A stretch of DNA of 64,000 nt from Sesamum alatum (GCA_034509735.1 JACGWO010000006.1:11733001-11797000); one strand, 5' to 3'; positions 22,006 to 33,904 are shown, counted from the stretch's first letter. Numbers and translations: made by a program. Notes: generated by a model not told the origin, from the sequence alone.

Positions 22006-24097
22006 TGTTCGAATAGGTGACTGTGAAGCCAATCTTGTTAGAATTATGTAACCTAATTCTGACATTCATGGTGTAAATAAAGTTTATCCTCAATAAAGAG
22101 TGATGTTCAGTTACGGCATTAATACTTTGATTGTGTTCACTTAATGCGTGATATCTATAACTATTCAATGCACAACCAAAGCCCACAGACTGGAAAGAAT
22201 AATCCAAGAAACTGGACTGCGCATAGGATGGCAGTCATAAAATCCATTTCTGTGCATCAGTCTGAAATACTCTAAGTCAAAGGACCCCGAGATTGGGTAT
22301 CGAGGGTCCATTTGGGACTTGCACTAATTGATTGCAGTCACGTTTCATCGACGAGTGACGAGGATCGTCCATGCAATATTAGTGGGTTAGCCAACTCGGT
22401 GCCGGTTGACTAAGGTGACTCGCGGGAATCGTCATATCGAGAACCTTGAGTACGGTTGGTTAGTATGACTTGCGTTCCCAGTTCCGACAGTACGAGATTA
22501 GTCCTTGAACTTGAGGGACTACTGTGGTCACATGCACACCATGCATGTATCTTAGGTTTGGCAAGAGGATACCAAGAAAAAAGACTTGGTTGCTATAAGC
22601 CTTATCTAGTGCAGTCAAGATGTGTAATGTGAACAATAGGTCCCAAGAGGAATCTGCTCCAGTCAAATGATTGACAGTAGTGTCTCACCTATACTCTGAG
22701 ACTCGTTGCCTATAAAATCTGTGGCCACAGTGACTGAACAATGGGATAAGACCCCAGTGACGTTTCAGTAGGTAAACAAGTATTGGCTTAAGTCATTCAT
22801 GGGTATCAACGTCGTAAACATCCATACCCTAGACTAATAGCTGTGAGATAGTAGACGGAAGGACAATGCTCATACACATTCGGGGCCTAAACGTTCACGC
22901 CATAATTTCACCTAGTCTCTAGCTCCATAGACCGTTGCTAGACGGCCACCCATGGTAACGAACGAACTCCTCTCATGAGATGATTCGGATATTCGCCCAA
23001 GTCTAGCTGAGGGCGAACCTAAAGAGTCACACTCAATTCACTGGAAACTGAGGAATTGATTAGGAATTAATTCCGGGAGGTCAAATAATTTAATTGGAAT
23101 AAATTGGCTTTATTTTGGAATCTCGAGCCTTTAAAAATTAATTGGATTAATTTGGTTTGATTCATGAATTAGATTTATGAATTAAGGAGTAGGGCTATTT
23201 CCGTTTTTATGTAGAATAAAGATGGAAATATTAATTTTGGGCTTAGGTATTTATTTGATATTTACTAAAAGCCCATTAGGAGTTGTTGGACAATTAAATA
23301 GGATTTAAGAGTTCATTCCACAAAGCCCATCAAGGGATGGACGGGGCTTGTTGAGATGAAGGGCTAGGATTAAGTTTGCCTTAATCAACCCTATGCTGAC
23401 TAGGATTTGACTAGGTCAAAATCCTAGTTATGTTAGGAGTGCCTCTTTTGAAGAGTTTGAGTAGGATTAGGAAGAAGGCTTCCTTATAAATACTTATAGC
23501 GCACACACAGACACACACACACTCACTCACACACACACAGACACACACACACACACACTAATTCTCTACAACTCTCATCTCACACACACGCACACACCGC
23601 TGCCCCTCTCTCTCTCTCTCATCCGACTTCTCTCTCCTACGCTTCAAAGTGCTTCTAGTTCTCTTGTCTGATACAAGGGAACGTTTAACAATCGATCACG
23701 TTAACCTAATATCTATTGGTTGATTATTCCTCCCTTTTACCTCTTGATCTCTTGCTAGCATGAGGAAATAAATATCTGGTGAATTGCATGGACGATTTAG
23801 AGGGGTTCCTATATTGGGATCTCGGTGGCAACGTGGAACAACGCGTGTAGCCGAACGAAAAAGTCTACAATGGGTATATATCGTTCATAATGTTCCTTTT
23901 CATTCCAACCTAATGGCCTCCATGATAATATGCATGCTTTCTTTAATCATGAGATACACCAACGCCTGGGAGATTCAAGGAAACACCCCTTGAACGTCTT
24001 TTATATTTTTGTTATGCATGTTTAATTTTACGTTTACGTTTGAATACATCGTGCTTCGGCATGCACCCTCTCTCGGGACGATCCACATAGTCTTTCA
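22006..24097 (+). repeat. 5' LTR of the copia element
   Basis: 2092 bp from tgttcgaataggtgactgtg to gtctttca, followed directly by the primer site. It contains a CA/CT-rich run (23503-23625) near the U5 side. Confidence 0.92.
23503..23625. repeat. CA/CT microsatellite in the 5' LTR
   Basis: Runs of cacacaca with agacacac interruptions, then ctctctctctct. The matching place in the 3' LTR is instead a pure CT run (33195-33241). Confidence 0.9.
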
Positions 24098-24098
24098 G

Positions 24099-24111
24099 TG
24101 GTATCAGAGCC
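24099..24111 (+). other. Primer binding site, initiator tRNA-Met
   Basis: tggtatcagagcc begins two bases after the LTR end, a perfect plant tRNA-iMet primer site. Confidence 0.93.
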
Positions 24112-24339
24112 CGACTTGGTGTATACGCCTAGGGTTTTATGTGCTATACGTGTATAAGCATGTTTTACATGGCTTAAATTCCATTTTAAAGCATGTCATA
24201 GATTGTAGGGTTTGTCGCGTTAATTTTGCACTCGAAACATAGATCATGGAATTCATATTGTTCTTGAATTATTTTCTTGGTTTCTTGGAGAAAATGGTGC
24301 AGAAAATAATGGAGAAAAATGGAAAACGACGGTAGCGGC

Positions 24340-24790
24340 AGCCGTAGGCTGACCGCGCGCGCGCAGGTAAGGGAGCCTGTGTGTTGTCGCCCGGCCAGGC
24401 GCGCACAACGCGCGCAGACTAGCATTGTCGACCGTACGCGCAAGGGAGCGCGGCCAGCCGCGCGCGTGTAGGCAGAGGAGCCTGTGCACAGACGCCCAGC
24501 TAGCGCGCCCAGCGCGTGCGATAGGCAGAGACATGACACTGTCGGCCGCACGAGCAAGGGGGTGTGACCAGGCGCGCGCACAAGCAAAGGAGTTTGCGCG
24601 AGGGCGCCCGGCCAGGGCCCAGTGCGGGCGACAGGCAGAAGCGCGACCTATCGGCCGCGCGCATAGGGAACGTGACTGGGCTCGTACGCAGGCAAGGGAG
24701 GCCTGTGCGCGTGCACCCGGGGCAGCACGCCCAGCGTGCGCAAACAGCAGGCTGGGCCGCCCATGCACCCATGCCAGGCAGGCGCTGCAG
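24340..24790 (+). repeat. GC-rich ~112-bp minisatellite in the copia leader
   Basis: About three and a half diverged units. Full units start near 24424 (ttgtcgaccg), 24539 (ctgtcggccg) and 24648 (tatcggccgc); a partial unit precedes them. Each has GCGCGC-rich stretches, gcaagggag-like and cagacgccc/gggcgcccggcc-like sections. GC content is far above the surroundings. Long open frames on both strands arise from this composition and are not taken as genes. Confidence 0.75.
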
Positions 24791-25375
24791 CGGCGATGGC
24801 CATCACCGTTTTTCGTCTTCGTTTTTATTTTTCCAAAATTATATATTTTAGGATTTTTTTTTTGGATTATTTTCTGCATGTTTTTGTAAAGAACATTATT
24901 TAGAAATATTTTATTTTGGATTTAGTTTGGAACCACCTAAAATTTAGTATTGTCTTAATAATGAGGAAAGGTTTTCCTAGCAAGAAAAACTGCAATGGTT
25001 GCACCAATGGTTGAATTTTTTGTATAGAAATTTTGCATTTATTTTATGCAATGTATGATATTGGTTGTCATGTGACTGTGTGAATATCATGTTTACTTGG
25101 ATATGTGAATTGCTATTTACATTGATGAGATTGACGAATGGATGATCATAAAGCCCTTAAACCGAATGAATGATTTATTTTTTGCTGGGCCTGCGTGCCT
25201 CATTTTATATTTTTTGCTCTCTTTCTGGTTGCCTTGGAATAATAAGGCTTTCTTTCTCCCTCCATATATACTCCTGCCAGGTGTTCGTCGGGGTTTCTTT
25301 TTCAATTGTAGTGAGAGTAGGTAGTAGTGAGGTTGTTTTCATTTAACTGTTGTAAATGAAGAGATGAAATGCCCA

Positions 25376-27235
25376 GAAGAAAGAATTCAAAGGAGGCCAA
25401 GAAGGAAGAGTCCAAAGAGATCCATGGAGATTTGAAGCCTTGGAGGCCTGGTGGACGAAGAGGCAAGGCCCATCAGTGTGTTGATGGGTTTCTACTATTA
25501 AATGTAATAGTGTAGGATCAACCTTAGATTGACCATAGATCCACTGCGGGCTAAGTGGGTCGCATAGGACTTGGGCTTGTGATTATCGAACAGGGGCGTG
25601 CTAGGCTTTTATTTTACATGTGTAATGTATGATGGATGAATGGTTTATTTATCATGTTCTTGTTGAAGCATGCAAATTATATATATATGTGGTGTGATGA
25701 GGTCTCGGTCTATCAAAACTCTCACTTGGTTGGACCAACCTAAAAAACTAGACCCTTAATAAATGGACTAGAACCTAAGCAATTCGTCCAAGCCTTCCAT
25801 CCATGGCAAAGTGAGGAAGCTAGTTTTAGTCAATTGCATGGTCTCACGAGTTGTGGAACGTCTTTTGTCTTGAAAATAAGTTGCACATTTATTGTGAACA
25901 AAGTGCATACACTCCTGTTCCTGTCTCACGAGTCGTGGGGGCAGCAGTGAGTGCTATGATTCCGTTGATGGGTCGGGTCTAATGCCTAAATAACGTGATT
26001 CCCTTGAAGTCCTCGGGATCACGTAAAAGAGTGAGGCAAAACATCTTGGGAATCTCGTAGGACAAGAATGGTATGGAATACCTCCCACAAAGCAATTTTT
26101 CATGCAAATCGTAAAAGTGGGGTATGGAGAATTTCGTTTGTGGATCCCAAGCCCATTAGGAAAAGGTTTTCTGAAAACAACGTTTAAGAGTGGCGTGTTT
26201 TTGTAGAAATAGTGGGAGCATTAAAGGACTAAATTCCAAGTCTTTAATTTGTTATTTAGCACCACTTTATTTTTGTTGATTGCTTGCTTTTAGTCTTCAA
26301 TGACTAAATGAAGAAGAAGAAGGACGGCCCAGAAGGAAGAGTCCAAGGAGATCCATGGAGATCTGAAGCCTTGGAGGCCCGGTAGACGAAGAGGCAAGGC
26401 CCATCAGTGTGTTGATGGGTTTCCACTATTAAATGTAATAGTGTAGGATAAACCTTAGATTGACCATAGATCCACTGCGGGCTTAGTGGGTCACGTAGGA
26501 CTTGGGCTTCTGATCATCCAACAGGGGCGTGCTAGGCTTTTATTTTGCATATGGAATGTATGATGGATGAATGGTTTATTTGTCATGTTCTAGTTGAAGC
26601 ATGCAAATTATATATATGTATATATATGTAGTGTGATGAGGTCTCAGTCTATCAAAACTCTCACTTGGTTGGACCAAGCTAAAATATTAGACCCTTAATA
26701 AATGGGTTAGAACCTTAGCAGTTCGTCCAAGCCTTCCATCCATGGCAAAGTGAGGAAGCTAGTTTCACTCAATTCCTTGGTCTCACGAGTCATGGCACGT
26801 CTTTTGTCCTGAAAATAAGTTGCACGTTTGTCGTGAACAATGAATACACTCCTGTGTCCCGTCTCACGAGTCGTGGGGGCAGCAGTGAGTGTTATGATTC
26901 GGTTGATGGGTTAGGTCTAATGCTTGAATAATGTGATTCACTCGGAGTCCTTGGGATCACGTAAAAGGGTGAGGCAAAACATCTTGAGAATCTGGTAGGA
27001 CGAGAATGGTATGGAATACGTCCCACAAAACTATTTTCCATGCAAATCGTAAAAGCGAGGTATGGAGAATTTTATTTGTGGATCCCAAGCCCATTAGGAA
27101 AAGGTTTCCCGAAAACAAAGTTGGAGAGTGGTGTGTTTTCGTAGAAATAGTGGGGGCATTAAATGACTAAAGTCCAAGTCTTTAATTTGTTATTTAGCAC
27201 CACTTTATCTCTGTTGATTGCTTGCTTTTATTTTG
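25376..27235 (+). repeat. 0.93-kb tandem duplication in the copia leader
   Basis: Copy 1 (about 25376-26300) and copy 2 (about 26306-27235) are direct repeats with a period of ~931 bp. Shared landmarks are gaaggaagagtccaa, gcccatcagtgtgttgatgg and gtctttaatttgttatttag. They differ by scattered substitutions. No conserved protein is seen in it. Confidence 0.88.
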
Positions 27236-27249
27236 AATATAGATTAAAA

Positions 27250-28375
27250 TGTGTCAAGAATCTATTATCCTGCATACTTGAGACAAACAAATTTAATGGA
27301 ATAAACTATAATGACTGGTTACGTAATCTAAGGATAGTCCTCCATTATGAGAACCAATGCTATGTCATGGAAAATTCATTTCCTCGGACTTTGCCAAAAG
27401 AATCCACACCGGAAGAACGTGAGACGTTCAAAATTTGGCAACAGGATAACCGGAAAGTCCCTAGTGTCAAACTTGCATCAATCACCAATAAGATGCAAAA
27501 ACAGTATGAAAGGCTAGACGATGATCCTTCCATAATGGCTCTCCTGAAGGATTGCTATGTAGTCCCGGACCGGCATACTAGGGATGTCGCTGCGAAGGCG
27601 TTCTTTGGACAAAGATGACCAAGGGATCCTCTGTACATGAGCATGGGATCAAGATGCTTACCTTAGTGGAAATTCTTGGAGACCTCAAAGCAGGGCTCGA
27701 TAACGAGACGTACATTGATGTGATCCTTCAGAATCAATTGGACTTATTACTATCCCCTTTGACCATTCTGTTCGTAGATGGAGTTAGGGGAAACTGAATT
27801 TTCTTTTTTATTTTATTTCACAAATGGGCATGTTGTATTCTATATACGGATAGATAGATCGATCAGTAGATTCACACCTGAGATCTTTCTACAGATAGTA
27901 GTGGTATCCACCCTCTATGGCCATGTTCTATTCGGAGGAATAAAATAAAAATTCTCCACTTTCCTTCGACCAATTTATTATTAACTACAACATGAACGCA
28001 CTTGAGAAGGGCATACATGAGTTAATTAGTATGTTGGTCCAATACGAGGCAACGACCAAGAAGTCAATGCCATTTGTATTGGTTGGAGAGGCTTCAACTT
28101 CCAAAGCGAAAGGCAAGGGTGTTGGACATTGGAAAAGGAAGAAGGGAAATGGAAAGGCAGTCGCAGCCGCTACAAACGCTAAGAGCGTTCCCGTTGCCAA
28201 AGTGGGGAAAGGCAAGGGAAAGAGGAAGGGTGGCCCGAAGCAACAGTCGAGAGCAAATGACATATGCGTTCATTGCCGTGAGAAAGGGCATTGGAAGAGG
28301 GATTGCACCAAATTCTTTTCCGAGCATGTTATGTTTGTGGTTGAGGTTAATATGGTCACTAACTCTGCTTCTTGA
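27250..28375 (+). pseudogene. Gag of the copia element, interrupted
   Basis: The open parts read ETNKFNGINYNDWLRNLRIV (copia gag start), then KIWQQDNRKVPSVKLASI, HEHGIKMLTLVEILGDLKA and, after a break, MNALEKGIHELISMLVQYEA. A Lys/Gly-rich basic tail ends in CCHC knuckle CVHCREKGHWKRDC near 28264-28307. Between 27737 and about 27950 roughly 215 bp of unrelated sequence replaces a short stretch within the ILQ...NYNMNALEK region. A stop/frameshift also lies near 27618. The start codon is not clear. Gag forms the cytoplasmic particle when intact. Confidence 0.82.
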
Positions 28376-29625
28376 GTATTAGATACCGGCTGAGGAGCTC
28401 ACATTTGCAATGACTTGCAGGGACTGATAAGAAGCAGAAAACTAAGTAAAGGCAAAGTAATCCTAACTGCTGAAGCAGTAGGAGACGTCAGTAATTAGTA
28501 GTTAGTGATGCTGTTAGGATAGAATTACGGATTGTTATTATGTACCTAGCATGATCAAAAATATCATTTCCATTCCGTTGTTAGAAAATAGTGGGTTTTC
28601 ATTTTTGTCAATAAAAAATCTTTTATTTAATGAAGGATGGATTTACTCATCTGCTAGGCATACTTAACAATAACCTTTATATTCTCCAAAAGTCTAAATT
28701 ATTCATGACTGCTCAACACAAATGCAAATTAGATAATCATGAGAACACACAATTGTGGCATGTAAAGCTAGGTCACATCTCTCAAGAAAGGATCAAAAGA
28801 TTGGTAGACTCAAAGAACCTAGAGGTAGGCAACTTGAGTAATCTACCTACTTGTGAATCCTGCCGGAAAGGGAAAATGATCAAAAGGCCCTTTGTTGGAC
28901 CAAGTAGGCTTGCCGCAGGTCTGTTGGACTTGGTCCATACGGATATGTGTGGACCACTAAGCACTCAAGCGAAAGGTGGTTTCTCTTACTTCATAACCTT
29001 CATCGATGATCACTCACGGTATGGTTATGTTTACTTAATGAGGTACAAGTTTGAAGCTCTTATGAGGTTTAAAGACTTTAAACTTGAAGTTGAGAACCAA
29101 ACTAACCGCAAAATTAAAGTCCTACGGTCAGACTGAGGTGGAGAGTACTTAAGTGGCGGATTTCTCAATTATCTAAGAGAAAACGATATAGTCTCTGAAT
29201 GGACATCTCCCGGGACACCACAATTGGACGAAGTCTCTGAGAGGAGGAATCAAACCTTGTTAGGAATGGTCTGATCAATGATGAGTTTTAACGAACTAGC
29301 CTCGTCGTTTTGGGGATACGCACTTGAAATAGCAACCAAGTTATTAAACATGGCGCCATCCAGTGTTGTGACCCAGACTCCGCATGAGATATGGCATGGC
29401 TAGCCTGCATCCTAAAAATACTTGAGAGTATGGGGTAGCCCTGTATATGTCAAGAGGTTAGTGGGAGACAAGTTAGAATCGAGATCTAGCTTGTGCAGGT
29501 TCGTCGGCTATCCAAAGGAAACTGCAGGTTATTACTTTTATGACCTCTCAGAACAAAAGATATTTGTTTCGAAGAATGCAGTGTTCTTGAAGAAAGATAT
29601 ATGTGGACGACATTCTACTCATTGG
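28376..29625 (+). pseudogene. Copia protease remnant and integrase
   Basis: Protease begins VLDTG followed by a stop where copia proteases have a residue before GAH (GAHICNDLQGL), near 28378-28425. The GAG-pre-integrase domain follows (LWHVKLGHISQERIKRLV and CESCRKGKMIKRPF, giving the HHCC zinc site). The integrase core comes next, with LLDLVHTDMCGPLS and FITFIDDHSRYGYVY. A stop after KVLRSD interrupts the core near 29134, and others lie near 29273, 29401 and 29414. The C-terminal part ends with RFVGYPKETAGYYFYD and VFLKKD. Confidence 0.83.
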
Positions 29626-30552
29626 TAATGATGTCAGAATGTTAGGTGACAAAAAAGCATGGTTGTCCAATCAATTATTCATAAAGGATTTGGGTGAAGC
29701 TTCTACATTTTGGGCATCCAGATCGTTAGGGATAGGTCTAAGAGAATGTTATGAATGACCCAAACTCGTATATTGAGAAAATCCTAAAAAGATTCAACAT
29801 TGATAACTCCAAACGAGGTTTTCCTTCCATGAGACATGGGATCAAGTTATCCATGAAGCAGTCTTCTAAGACTGGTGAGGAGCTTGAGAGGATTAAGGCC
29901 ATCCCCTACGCTTTCACAGTAAGTAGCATTCAATATGTCGTCCACTGCACTAGGGCTAACGTCGCCTACACTTTGAGTGTAACTAGCAGATATCAGTCCT
30001 GTGCAGGTGAACCACATTGGAATGCGGTCAAGAGTATCCTTAAGTACCTACGAAGGACTAAGGATATATTCTTGGTCTATGGTGGTGGAGAGTTGATAGT
30101 TGAAGGTTTTAGCAACGCTAGCTTCCAGTCGGACAATGACGATGCCAAGTCTCAATCGGGCTATGTAAGTCAGACTTAATGGTGGGGTGGTGGCTTGGAA
30201 GAGTTCCAAGCAAGACACCACAACTAATTCCACCACTGAGGTTGAATACATAGCAACTTCAAAAGCTTCCAAGGAAGCGGTTTGGATGTGAAACTACATC
30301 CAAGAGTTGGGTGTGGTGCCTAACATTGCCGAGTCAGTAGTTATCTTATGTGATAACAACGGGGCTATATCGCAAGTGAAGGAACCGAGATCTCATCACC
30401 AATCCAAGTACATAATTAGATGCTACCACCTATTAAGGGAAGTCAGCTCAGCAGACAATACAACAGATCCTTTGACAAAGCCCATGTCACTGATCGCTCA
30501 TATGCAACATCTTGAGAAGATGGGGTTAAGGCATATGTGTTATTGGCTTTAG
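29608..30552 (+). pseudogene. Copia reverse transcriptase fragment and RNase H
   Basis: Integrase-side sequence (VFLKKD) is followed within a few codons by YVDDILLIGND, the reverse transcriptase active site. The whole fingers and palm upstream of YVDD are therefore deleted. Downstream are YIEKILKRFNIDNSKRGF, CTRANVAYTLSVTSRYQ and ILKYLRRTKDIFLVYGGG. RNase H pieces follow (NASFQSDNDDAKSQSGYV, then LCDNNGAIS and EPRSHHQSKYIIRCYHL), with several stops and shifts. It ends near TDPLTKPM. Non-functional. Confidence 0.83.
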
Positions 30553-30566
30553 GTCAAGTGAGAGAT
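30553..30566 (+). other. Polypurine tract of the copia element
   Basis: gtcaagtgagagat lies directly before the 3' LTR start tgttag; copia elements commonly have an aagtgggagat tract here. Confidence 0.7.
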
Positions 30567-31656
30567 TGTTAGAATAGGTGACCGTGAAGCCAATCTTGTT
30601 AGGCTTATGTGACCTAATTCTGACGTTCATGGTGTAAATAAAGTTTATCCTAAATAAGACTAATGTTCAGTTACGACATTAATACTTTAATTGTGTTCAC
30701 TTACTGCTTGATATATATAACTATTCAATGCACAACCAAAGCCCACAGACTGGAAAGAATAATCCAAAAAACTGGACTGCACATAGGATGACAGTCATGA
30801 AATCAGTTTCTGTGGATCGATCTGAAATACTCCAAGTCAAAGGACCACGAGATTGGGTATTGAAGGTCCATTTAAGACTTAAAGTAAACGATTGCAGTTG
30901 CGTTTCATCGACGAGTGACGAGAATCGTCCATGAAATATTAGTGGGTTAGCCAGCTCGGTGCGGGCTAACTGAGGTGACTCGCGGGAATCGTCATATGGG
31001 AAACCTTGAGTAAGGTTGGATGGTATGACTTGCATTCCCGATTCCGACAGTACGAGATCGGTACTCGGACTTGAGGGACTACTGTGGTCACATGTACACC
31101 ATGCTTGTATCTTAGGTTTGGTAAAAGGATACCAATACAAGACTTGGTTGCTATTAGCCCTATCCAGTGCAGTCAAGATGTGTAATGTGGATAGTAGGTC
31201 CCAAGATGAAATTCGTCTCCTGTCAACTGATTGACAGTAGTGTCTCACCTATACTCTGAGACTTGTTCCCTATAAAATATATGGCTACAGTGATTGAAAA
31301 GTGGGATAAGATTCCAATGACGTTTCAGTGGGTAGACGAGTATAGGCTTAAGTCAAGAATAGGTACCGGCGTCCTAAACATCCATTCCCTAGACTAATAG
31401 CTGTGAGATAGTAGACGGAAGGACAATGCTCATACACATTCGGGGCCTAAAACGTTCACGTCATAATTTCACCTAGTCTCTAGTGCCATGGACCGTTGCT
31501 AGACGGCCACCCATGGTAACGGACAAACTCCTCTCATGAGATGATTTGGATATTCGCCCAAGTCTAGTTGAGGGTGAACCTAAAGAGTCACACTCAATTC
31601 ACTGGAAACGGAGGAATTGATTAGGAATTAATTCCGGGAGGTCAAACAATTTAATT

Positions 31657-32035
31657 GGGTTAAATGCAATTTAACCCCCTGTGCTAAGGGAAATCACCAA
31701 TTTACCCCCCTGTGAAAAATAAAACAGCAATTTACCCTCATGTGTTTTAAGAATTGGAGCAAAAAAACCCCTGACGCGTTTTGTGAATGACACGCGCTAT
31801 TTTTTCAATATTTTTAATTTAAAATTTAAAATGACAATTATGCCCTCATTTAAAAACTGTTGGAATCTTGATTTCAATCTAAGGTCCAAATTTAACTAAT
31901 AAATCAATGGTGTAGATTTGATCTAATTTGAATAGACGGTTTAGATTTAAATAAATAATAATTAAACTATATAATATATATAATCAAATTTGAATATATA
32001 TAATATATATAATATAATATATATATATAACATAA

Positions 32036-32070
<35 letters not shown>

Positions 32071-32700
32071 TGCCGGGCGGAGGGAGGGAAGGGGCGGCGG
32101 GCTGGGGAAGCGGCAGGATCTGGCCGACGAGGGAGAGGAGATGGTGGATCTGGGTCGGTGGGCTGGGGAAGGGGAAGGGGAAGGGGGCGGCGGCGAATCT
32201 GGGAGGACGACAAGGGGGGCTGCAATCTGGGAGCGGCTGTGAGGAGGAGGGAGTGCGACGGGGGGTGGGGGAAAGGGAAGGGGCGCGAGGCCCGGGGGGG
32301 GGGGGGAGGAGGAAGAGGGGGCGTGAAGGTGGGGGAGGCGGCGCAGGCGGGCGGAGGTGTGGGAGAGGGCGGCGGCGGCAGTCGGCGGTTTGCTTTGAAA
32401 GAAAGTGTATATATATGTATTTATTATTTTTATAAATAACACATATATATATTATTAATATATTTTAAAATATAATATTATTTTTATGAATAATATATAT
32501 TATTATATTAAATATTTTATATTATTTTTAGTACAAAATATGCCCAGATGCAGTAAAGGCGCGTGTAGTACACCGCCAAGCTTAGGGGGGTATTTTGCTC
32601 TATTTCTAATAACATAAGGGGGTAAATTGATGCTTTTTTTTTCACAGGGGGGTAAAGTGCACATTTCACAGAACACAGGGGGTAAATTGCATTTTTCCCC
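31657..32700. mobile_element. Non-autonomous MULE with GC-rich core, inside copia 3' LTR
   Basis: 1044 bp with a perfect 9-bp target duplication aatttaatt at 31648-31656 and 32701-32709. The empty site is seen in the other LTR near 23091. Ends are gggttaaatgcaatttaacc and, reversed, ggggaaaaatgcaatttacc, and the inverted arms run about 140 bp. The core (32070-32395) is a very GC/purine-rich block flanked by TA and GA microsatellites. Open frames across the core are low-complexity Gly/Arg or Pro/Ser runs and are not called as genes. Confidence 0.9.
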
Positions 32701-33194
32701 AATTTAATTGGATTAAATTGACTCTCTTTTGGAGTATCAAGCCTTTAAATATTAATTGGATTAATTTGGATTGATTCATGAATTAGATTTATGAATTAAA
32801 GAATAGGGCTATTTCTGTCCTTATGTAGAATAAAGATGGAAATATTAATTTTTGGCTTAGGTATGTATTTGATATTTACTAAAAGCCCATTAGGAATTGT
32901 TGTACAATTAAATAGGATTTAAGAGTACATTGCACAAAGCCCATCAAGGGATGGACGGATAAGATCGAATCTTGGGGCTTGCTGAGATGGAGGGCTAGGA
33001 CTAAGTTTGATTTAATCAAACTTTATGTTAACTAGGATTTGACTAGGTCAAAATGCTAGTTGTGTTAGGAGTGCCTCTTTTGAAGAGTTTGAGTAGGATT
33101 AGGAAGATGGGCTTCCTTATAAATACTCATCACACATACACACACAAATTCTCTACAACTTCTCATCTCACAGACATACACACACGGCCGCCCC

Positions 33195-33241
<47 letters not shown>
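33195..33241. repeat. CT microsatellite in the 3' LTR
   Basis: A run of about 22 CT dinucleotides at the position of the mixed CA/CT run in the 5' LTR. Confidence 0.95.
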
Positions 33242-33244
<3 letters not shown>

Positions 33245-33904
33245 CGACTTCTCTCTCCCATACTTCAAAGTGCTTCTAGTTCTCTTGTCTTTGATACAAG
33301 GGAACGTTTAACAATCGATCGTGTAAACCTAATAGCGTTTGGTCGATTGTTCCTCCCTTTTTCCTCTTGATCTCTTGCTAGCACGAGGCAATCAAGATCA
33401 GGTAAATTGCGTGGACGATTTAGAGGGTTCCTACATTGGGATCTCGTTGGCAAAATGTGGAACAACGCATGTAGCCGAACAGAGAAGTATGTATCGTTCG
33501 TAGTGTTCCTTTTCGTTCCAACCCTATGGCCTCCATGATAATATGCATGCTTGCTTTAATTATGAAATACACCGAACGCTCGGGAGATTCAAGGGAACAC
33601 CCTCTGAACGCCTTTTATATTTTTCTTTATGCATGTTTTAATTACATTTATGTTTTAATACATCGCGCTTCCGCATGCGTCCTCTCCCGGTATGATCCAC
33701 GCAGTCTTACAGGGGATATTTTACCCATCTCAAGTTCGCATCAAATTTAACGGATTTATTTTGCCCGTCACAAAGCTTTTCTGACACTATTGGCAACGAC
33801 GGGCCTTTGCCCGTCTCAAAACTCATTTCAAAATCTAAGCCCTTATCGCAAATAAATTCATATCCGTCCTGAAAACCTGTCTCAATTGTTTTTTCTTGTA
33901 GTGA

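Larger units (their letters stand above)
22006..33711 (+). mobile_element. Ty1/copia LTR retrotransposon, defective, with nested MULE
   Basis: An 11.7-kb element with perfect target duplication gggga at 22001-22005 and 33712-33716. LTRs are 22006-24097 (2092 bp) and 30567-33711 (3145 bp, or 2092 bp after removing the nested MULE and its 9-bp duplication). Plus-strand order is tRNA-iMet primer site, a 3-kb leader with tandem repeats, gag with CCHC, protease, integrase, reverse transcriptase remnant and RNase H, which is copia order. The LTRs are roughly 90% alike by eye, so this is an old insertion. Stops, an insertion in gag and a large RT deletion disable it. Confidence 0.93.
30567..33711 (+). 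repeat. 3' LTR of the copia element (with nested MULE)
   Basis: It starts tgttagaataggtgaccgtg and ends gcagtcttaca, next to target duplication gggga. The MULE at 31657-32700 interrupts it; without that and its 9-bp duplication it is exactly 2092 bp. Confidence 0.92.
21727..33904. mobile_element. Small CACTA remnant split by a copia element
   Basis: The right end reads ttttttcttgtagtg (33890-33904), the reverse complement of a CACTACAAGAAAAAA terminus. Both flanks of the copia insertion (21735-22000 and 33717-33880) carry CACTA-like subterminal motifs, mainly ccgtctcaaa and gagacg. Removing the copia leaves about 0.47 kb with no coding sequence. The left terminus near 21727-21735 (cctcacggaaaaaacc) is degenerate and its position uncertain. 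Confidence 0.55.

Noticed and set aside
24186..24889. Several long overlapping frames on both strands
   Set aside because: They coincide with the GC-rich tandem repeat; the lack of stops is explained by composition and the products are Ala/Arg-rich without domains.
30721..31248. 175-residue frame on the minus strand
   Set aside because: Lies antisense within the copia 3' LTR; a similar but shorter frame in the 5' LTR shows it is incidental.
31962..32442. Four overlapping frames, Gly/Arg-rich or Pro/Ser-rich
   Set aside because: Low-complexity translation of the GC-rich MULE core and its GA/TA microsatellites.
33053..33370. Frame with long Leu-Ser or Arg-Glu runs
   Set aside because: Translation of the CT microsatellite in the copia LTR.
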